From positions 354,026-418,025 of the forward strand of contig NZ_JADJNN010000008.1 of assembly GCF_016714285.1 (NCBI RefSeq): a DNA stretch of 64,000 nucleotides, in the 5' to 3' direction. Below are positions 62,319 through 64,000 of the stretch, in pieces. Each line of letters starts with the position of its first letter. Position 1 is the stretch's first letter. The notes under the pieces were generated by a model, which was given only the letters and a program-made list of their open reading frames with translations, was not told where the DNA came from and made no database searches. The translations under genes were made by a program, and so were the position numbers. The stretch is from Nannocystis sp. (GTDB taxonomy: Bacteria; Myxococcota_A; Polyangia; Nannocystales; Nannocystaceae).

Positions 62319-64000
62319 TCACGGAGTGGGTGGTGTCGCGCCTGCGGGGTCCTGAAGCGACACTCCCACGGTACGCGAGAGCGAGGCCAGCGCGACGTTC
62401 TGGGCATGGATGGACTCGAAGTGCTTGAAGCGCCACTCGGCCCAGCGGGTGAGCGCCCTCTCGAGGTCGGTGAAGTTGCCGCCACCGACGGTCTGCTTGA
62501 GCTGTTGGTCGATGACCAGCTGTTTGGCCTTGCGGATGGCGCTGGCAGTGAGCTTGACCGCTTGTTCGGCTTCGAGCAGGTCGCGGTAGGCCTTCTCGAC
62601 CTCGAGGGCGAGCAGCAGGTTCGCTGCCTCACGCTGGGCCTCGGCCTCGCGGCGCTCGGCGCGGGCCTTCTTCAGGTTGAAGGCCTGGTTGTGGAAGTCG
62701 AGGGTCCAGTTGAGGGCGAGGGCGAGGACCAGGCGGCTGTAGTTGAAGCGGTCCTGATAATACAGGGCGCGCATGTCGCGGTCGGCCTTGTTCGAGAAGG
62801 CGATCTGCACCGAGGCGACGACGCCGAGGTCGGGGAGGAACATCGAGCGGGCGAACTTCTCGCCGGCCTTGCGGAGATCGACCAGACCGGCGGCCATCTT
62901 GGCCTCGGGGCGGGCCTTGAGACCGAGATCACGGTAATGGTCGACCGGTTTGAGGCCGCCCGCGACGCGGTCCGTGAGCAGGTCGCGCTCGCTGACATCG
63001 AAGCCGGGCGGGGCGGCCTCGCCGGCGATCGTCCACAGGGTCGCGAGGGCGACGGCCTCGATCTTGCGGGCCGCGTTCATGCGCTCCTGCAGGGTGAGCT
63101 CGCCGAGCTCGACGCGGATGAGGTCGGCGGGGTCGCGGTCGGGGTTGGCCTCGTCGGGGTCGGCGTCGTCGCCCTCGCCGAGCTCCTTCGCGATCTGCCG
63201 CTTTGCGTCCTGCAGGACCGACCAGGCCTCGTGCAGGATGCCGATGCTGCCGCGCGCGAGCAGGAGGGCGGTGTGGGCCTGATAGACGCGGAGGATGGTC
63301 TCCTGGCGGGCGCGCTCCTTGGCGAGCTGGGCCAGGGCGACGCCGGCGCGGGCCATGGCCTTGCCGTTCTTGATCTTGCCGAAGGTGTAGAGGGGGACGA
63401 CGAAGTCGGCGTTGAAGCGGACGGTGACGCCGGCGCCGGCGAGCTGCTTGAAGTAGCCGCCGACGGTGTCGATGTCGACGCCGCCGGGCGGGCGGCAGAA
63501 CTGGAAGTCGATCGGCGTCGTTGTGCCGAGCGCGTCGCTGGCCGGGAGGGTGAGGTCGTCGCAGCGGGTCTGGAAGCCAGGCGCGAGCGCGGTGGTGGTC
63601 TTGATCACCGGGACCCAGGCGAAGCGGGCCTTGAGCAGGACGGCCTCGAGCTGCTCGACCTGGGCGTCGGCGGCGCGGATCAGCGGGTTCTGCAGGCCGA
63701 ACTCGACGATCTGGGCCCGGCTGAGCTGAGGGACGCCGTCGGGGCGCGGACCGTAGGCGTCCATGCGGCGGGCGGGCGGGAGCTCGAAGAGGTCGGCCGG
63801 GGCCTGGGCGCCCGCGCTGCTGCGGGTGCTGAGGACCGGGGTCGCGGCGGTGGTGGCGGGCTTGCTGTCCTTGGGGACAGGTGTCGCGGTGGTGGGGTTG
63901 CTGTCCTTGGGGACAGGTGTCGCGGTGGTGGGGTTGCTGTCCTTGGGGACAGGTGTCGCGGCGGGGTTGCTGTCCTTGGGGACAGGTGTTGCGGCGGTTT
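62319..64000 (-). CDS. TolC-family outer-membrane efflux protein, 5' end outside window
   Basis: The open frame runs to the window edge, so the N-terminus is missing. From 63764 down it gives a TolC-type protein of about 480 residues: QIVEFGLQNPLIRAADAQVE, a long coiled helix (ARAERREAEAQREAANLLLA), then LVIDQQLKQTVGGGNFTDLE and RALTRWAEWRF. These are features of outer-membrane factor proteins that form the exit duct of efflux or type I secretion systems. The segment before it (63765-64000) is a Pro/Thr/Ala linker with four repeats of TPVPKDSNP. The start codon is not in the window. It probably pairs with an inner-membrane pump upstream. Confidence 0.85.
   Translation of the reverse strand, partial: TAATPVPKDSNPAATPVPKDSNPTTATPVPKDSNPTTATPVPKDSKPATTAATPVLSTRSSAGAQAPADLFELPPARRMDAYGPRPDGVPQLSRAQIVEFGLQNPLIRAADAQVEQLEAVLLKARFAWVPVIKTTTALAPGFQTRCDDLTLPASDALGTTTPIDFQFCRPPGGVDIDTVGGYFKQLAGAGVTVRFNADFVVPLYTFGKIKNGKAMARAGVALAQLAKERARQETILRVYQAHTALLLARGSIGILHEAWSVLQDAKRQIAKELGEGDDADPDEANPDRDPADLIRVELGELTLQERMNAARKIEAVALATLWTIAGEAAPPGFDVSERDLLTDRVAGGLKPVDHYRDLGLKARPEAKMAAGLVDLRKAGEKFARSMFLPDLGVVASVQIAFSNKADRDMRALYYQDRFNYSRLVLALALNWTLDFHNQAFNLKKARAERREAEAQREAANLLLALEVEKAYRDLLEAEQAVKLTASAIRKAKQLVIDQQLKQTVGGGNFTDLERALTRWAEWRFKHFESIHAQNVALASLSRTVGVSLQDPAGATPPTP
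63865..63985 (-). repeat. four in-frame repeats with palindromic core in the TolC-like gene
   Basis: The palindrome CTGTCCTTGGGGACAG occurs at 63865, 63901, 63937 and 63970 (period 36, 36, 33). On the minus strand it encodes TPVPKDSNPTTA units. The same CTGTCC/GGACAG core forms the hairpins at 50391-50435. Confidence 0.85.

Overview
The window looks like chromosome of a very GC-rich myxobacterium, most likely Nannocystaceae or a close relative (inference). The reasons are the strong third-position GC, many lipoproteins with Ser/Thr/Gly-rich linkers after the lipobox, DUF4215 and CC/CVC cysteine repeats, RCC1 and FG-GAP propellers, a very large Ser/Thr kinase, a DUF1592/DUF1552 pair, and an FHA-type sigma-54 activator. 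No rRNA, tRNA, CRISPR array, integrase or insertion sequence was recognised.

Layout. (1) Bases 1-12847, plus strand, are a conflict-type island: a CHAT-SIR2 protein (cut by the window edge), an nSTAND ATPase with WD40 repeats, a stub of a metallo-beta-lactamase-fold enzyme, a solitary Eco57I-like DNA methyltransferase, and a tight operon of metallophosphoesterase, caspase-like protease with a C-terminal helix-turn-helix, a beta-rich protein that may be gasdermin-like, and a second metallophosphoesterase. (2) 12938-22179: a Ser/Thr kinase with a huge propeller/LamG sensor half and a 1603-residue LamG plus beta/gamma-crystallin protein. (3) 22213-25788, minus strand: two duplicated lipoproteins that share their ends but differ in the middle. 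(4) 25815-33532, minus strand: OmpA-like protein, full-length CHAT-SIR2, an nSTAND-like protein whose ATPase motifs have decayed, a second caspase-like/HTH protease, and an LIC_10091-like exported protein. This is a paralogous, rearranged copy of island 1. (5) 33723-36402: a frameshifted ECF sigma factor, two long poly-G tracts and a sigma-54 activator. (6) 36402-49675: FG-GAP lipoprotein, SPFH protein with an Arc-type partner, and two tandem TPR-DUF3857-transglutaminase proteins (the first frameshifted, the second without catalytic residues), then a serine hydrolase. (7) 49703-64000: cell-envelope genes, including DUF1592/DUF1552, a D8C-domain lipoprotein, a CC/CVC-repeat lipoprotein, a DsbD-like reductase, more lipoproteins, an MlaC-like protein and a TolC-like protein cut by the window edge.

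How the parts may work together. The most interesting proposal is a protease-triggered immunity or cell-death system: CHAT-SIR2 (caspase-like plus NAD-directed domain), nSTAND sensor, caspase-like protease with DNA-binding-like tail, and a candidate pore-former (8693-12847) translationally coupled to a phosphoesterase. A recurring theme is pairs of an intact and a catalytically degenerate paralogue (phosphoesterase, STAND ATPase, transglutaminase).

Caution on sequence quality. At least three coding regions need a single-base shift to read as full proteins (near 26870, 33867 and 42495), and there are 16-G and 20-G runs at 34296-34349. Either the region is decaying or the draft carries indel errors. 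Both readings are kept open below.
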